Source: Kolteria novifilia
GTDB lineage: Bacteria; Planctomycetota; Planctomycetia; Kolteriales; Kolteriaceae
Direction: 5' to 3'
Assembly: GCA_007748055.1 (NCBI GenBank)
Contig: CP036279.1
Location: 930,001-994,000, forward strand
Length of the DNA stretch: 64,000 nt
A model generated the notes under the pieces. It did no database searches and was not told where the DNA came from. It saw only the letters and a list, made by a program, of their open reading frames with translations. Positions within the stretch are counted from its first letter, which is position 1; each line of letters opens with the position of its first letter. Shown piece after piece: positions 63,636 through 64,000 of this stretch. The translations under genes were made by a program, and so were the position numbers.

Positions 63636-64000
63636 TGGCATCGTTTTCACTCAGCGAGACTTCCACGACCGCTGGCTCCCTCGCTCGTCGAGCCGACGAA
63701 CTCTACGCGTGGCACCAGCAGGTTCTCTTTGCTCAAACCGATCGGCTCTTCGTCGTCCTGATGGCACTACAATGGGTCGGCGGCATTCTCATGGCAGTAC
63801 TCGTCTCTCCGCAAACGTGGATCGCCCACACTTCTACTCTACATCTTCACGTTTGGGCGGCGGTGTTCCTCGGAGCATTGGTTTCGAGCGCCCCGATCCT
63901 GATGGGACTCTACTACCCGGGTGCGGTCCTCACTCGCCATGTCGTCGCAATCGCCCAGGCCGTTTGGTCGGCATTGCTGATTCATCTCTCCGGAGGCCGC
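63636..64000 (+). CDS. Start of a multi-TM protein, probably a membrane sensor kinase (3' end outside window)
   Basis: 121 residues from ATG 63636 are seen and the frame stays open at the window end. A short helical N-terminus (AWHQQVLFAQTDRLFVVLMA) is followed by at least three hydrophobic helices (ALQWVGGILMAVLVSP, LHLHVWAAVFLGALVSSAPI, TRHVVAIAQAVWSALLIHLS). I recall this membrane module at the start of planctomycete-type histidine kinases, but no kinase domain is in view, so the call is tentative. The position after two response regulators and a thioredoxin-fold gene fits a signalling role. Confidence 0.6.

Overview
The window reads as chromosomal DNA of a high-GC bacterium, most likely a member of the Planctomycetota. 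This rests on gene content, not on a marker gene: a fused type I dehydroquinase/shikimate-dehydrogenase-like protein, a secreted alpha/beta hydrolase with an alanine-rich leader, a secreted GG-type FAD oxidoreductase, a Ser/Thr kinase with a periplasmic sensor loop, and many dispersed palindromes. No rRNA is present. One tRNA gene, Leu(TAA), is found near 57.9 kb.

Layout. 0-3.5 kb: the 3' end of an acetyl-CoA synthetase, an aroDE-type fusion on the minus strand, and a secreted HEAT-repeat protein. 3.7-6.55 kb: an IS630-type element, itself broken by a complete ISL3-type element with an 8-bp target duplication. 6.7-10.6 kb: a globin, a CHAD protein and a PIN-PhoH ATPase. 11.1-18.75 kb: seven co-directional minus-strand genes (hisF, pilT, a membrane-anchored PilB/GspE-like ATPase, a CvpA-like gene, a DUF58 gene, trpF, a DUF1015 gene). 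19-26.3 kb: a lipoprotein, a 183-bp tandem repeat array rich in palindromes, two large secreted proteins, a membrane protein with one haem-c motif, and a 58-bp tandem array. 26.3-31.9 kb: housekeeping genes (TVP38-like, LarA-like, Pth2-like, photolyase, methyltransferase).

31.9-43.5 kb holds the most coherent accessory unit: three vgrG genes and a transmembrane Ser/Thr kinase on the minus strand, facing a three-gene plus-strand operon (small PAAR-like protein, a protein resembling DUF6931, and a hydrophilic unknown). This looks like a type VI-type spike/effector cassette without sheath or baseplate genes in view. 45.4-51.3 kb is a heavy-metal RND efflux cluster (CzcA/CusA-type pump, CusB-type adaptor, His/Cys lipoprotein, Cys-rich exported peptide). 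A WCxEH...CxxC motif is shared by the lipoprotein and the adaptor.

51.4-58 kb is a rearranged island: a decayed minus-strand gene, a 5'-truncated rhs gene with an AT-richer C-terminal domain that may be papain-like, a candidate immunity gene, a second rhs core fragment, and a complete IS66-type element lying next to tRNA-Leu without a target duplication. 58.7-64 kb is a compact signalling operon: REC-PAS-histidine kinase, REC-HDOD, REC plus degenerate HD-GYP, a membrane-anchored thioredoxin-fold protein, and the start of a multi-TM protein that is probably another sensor kinase. Its genes overlap or nearly abut.
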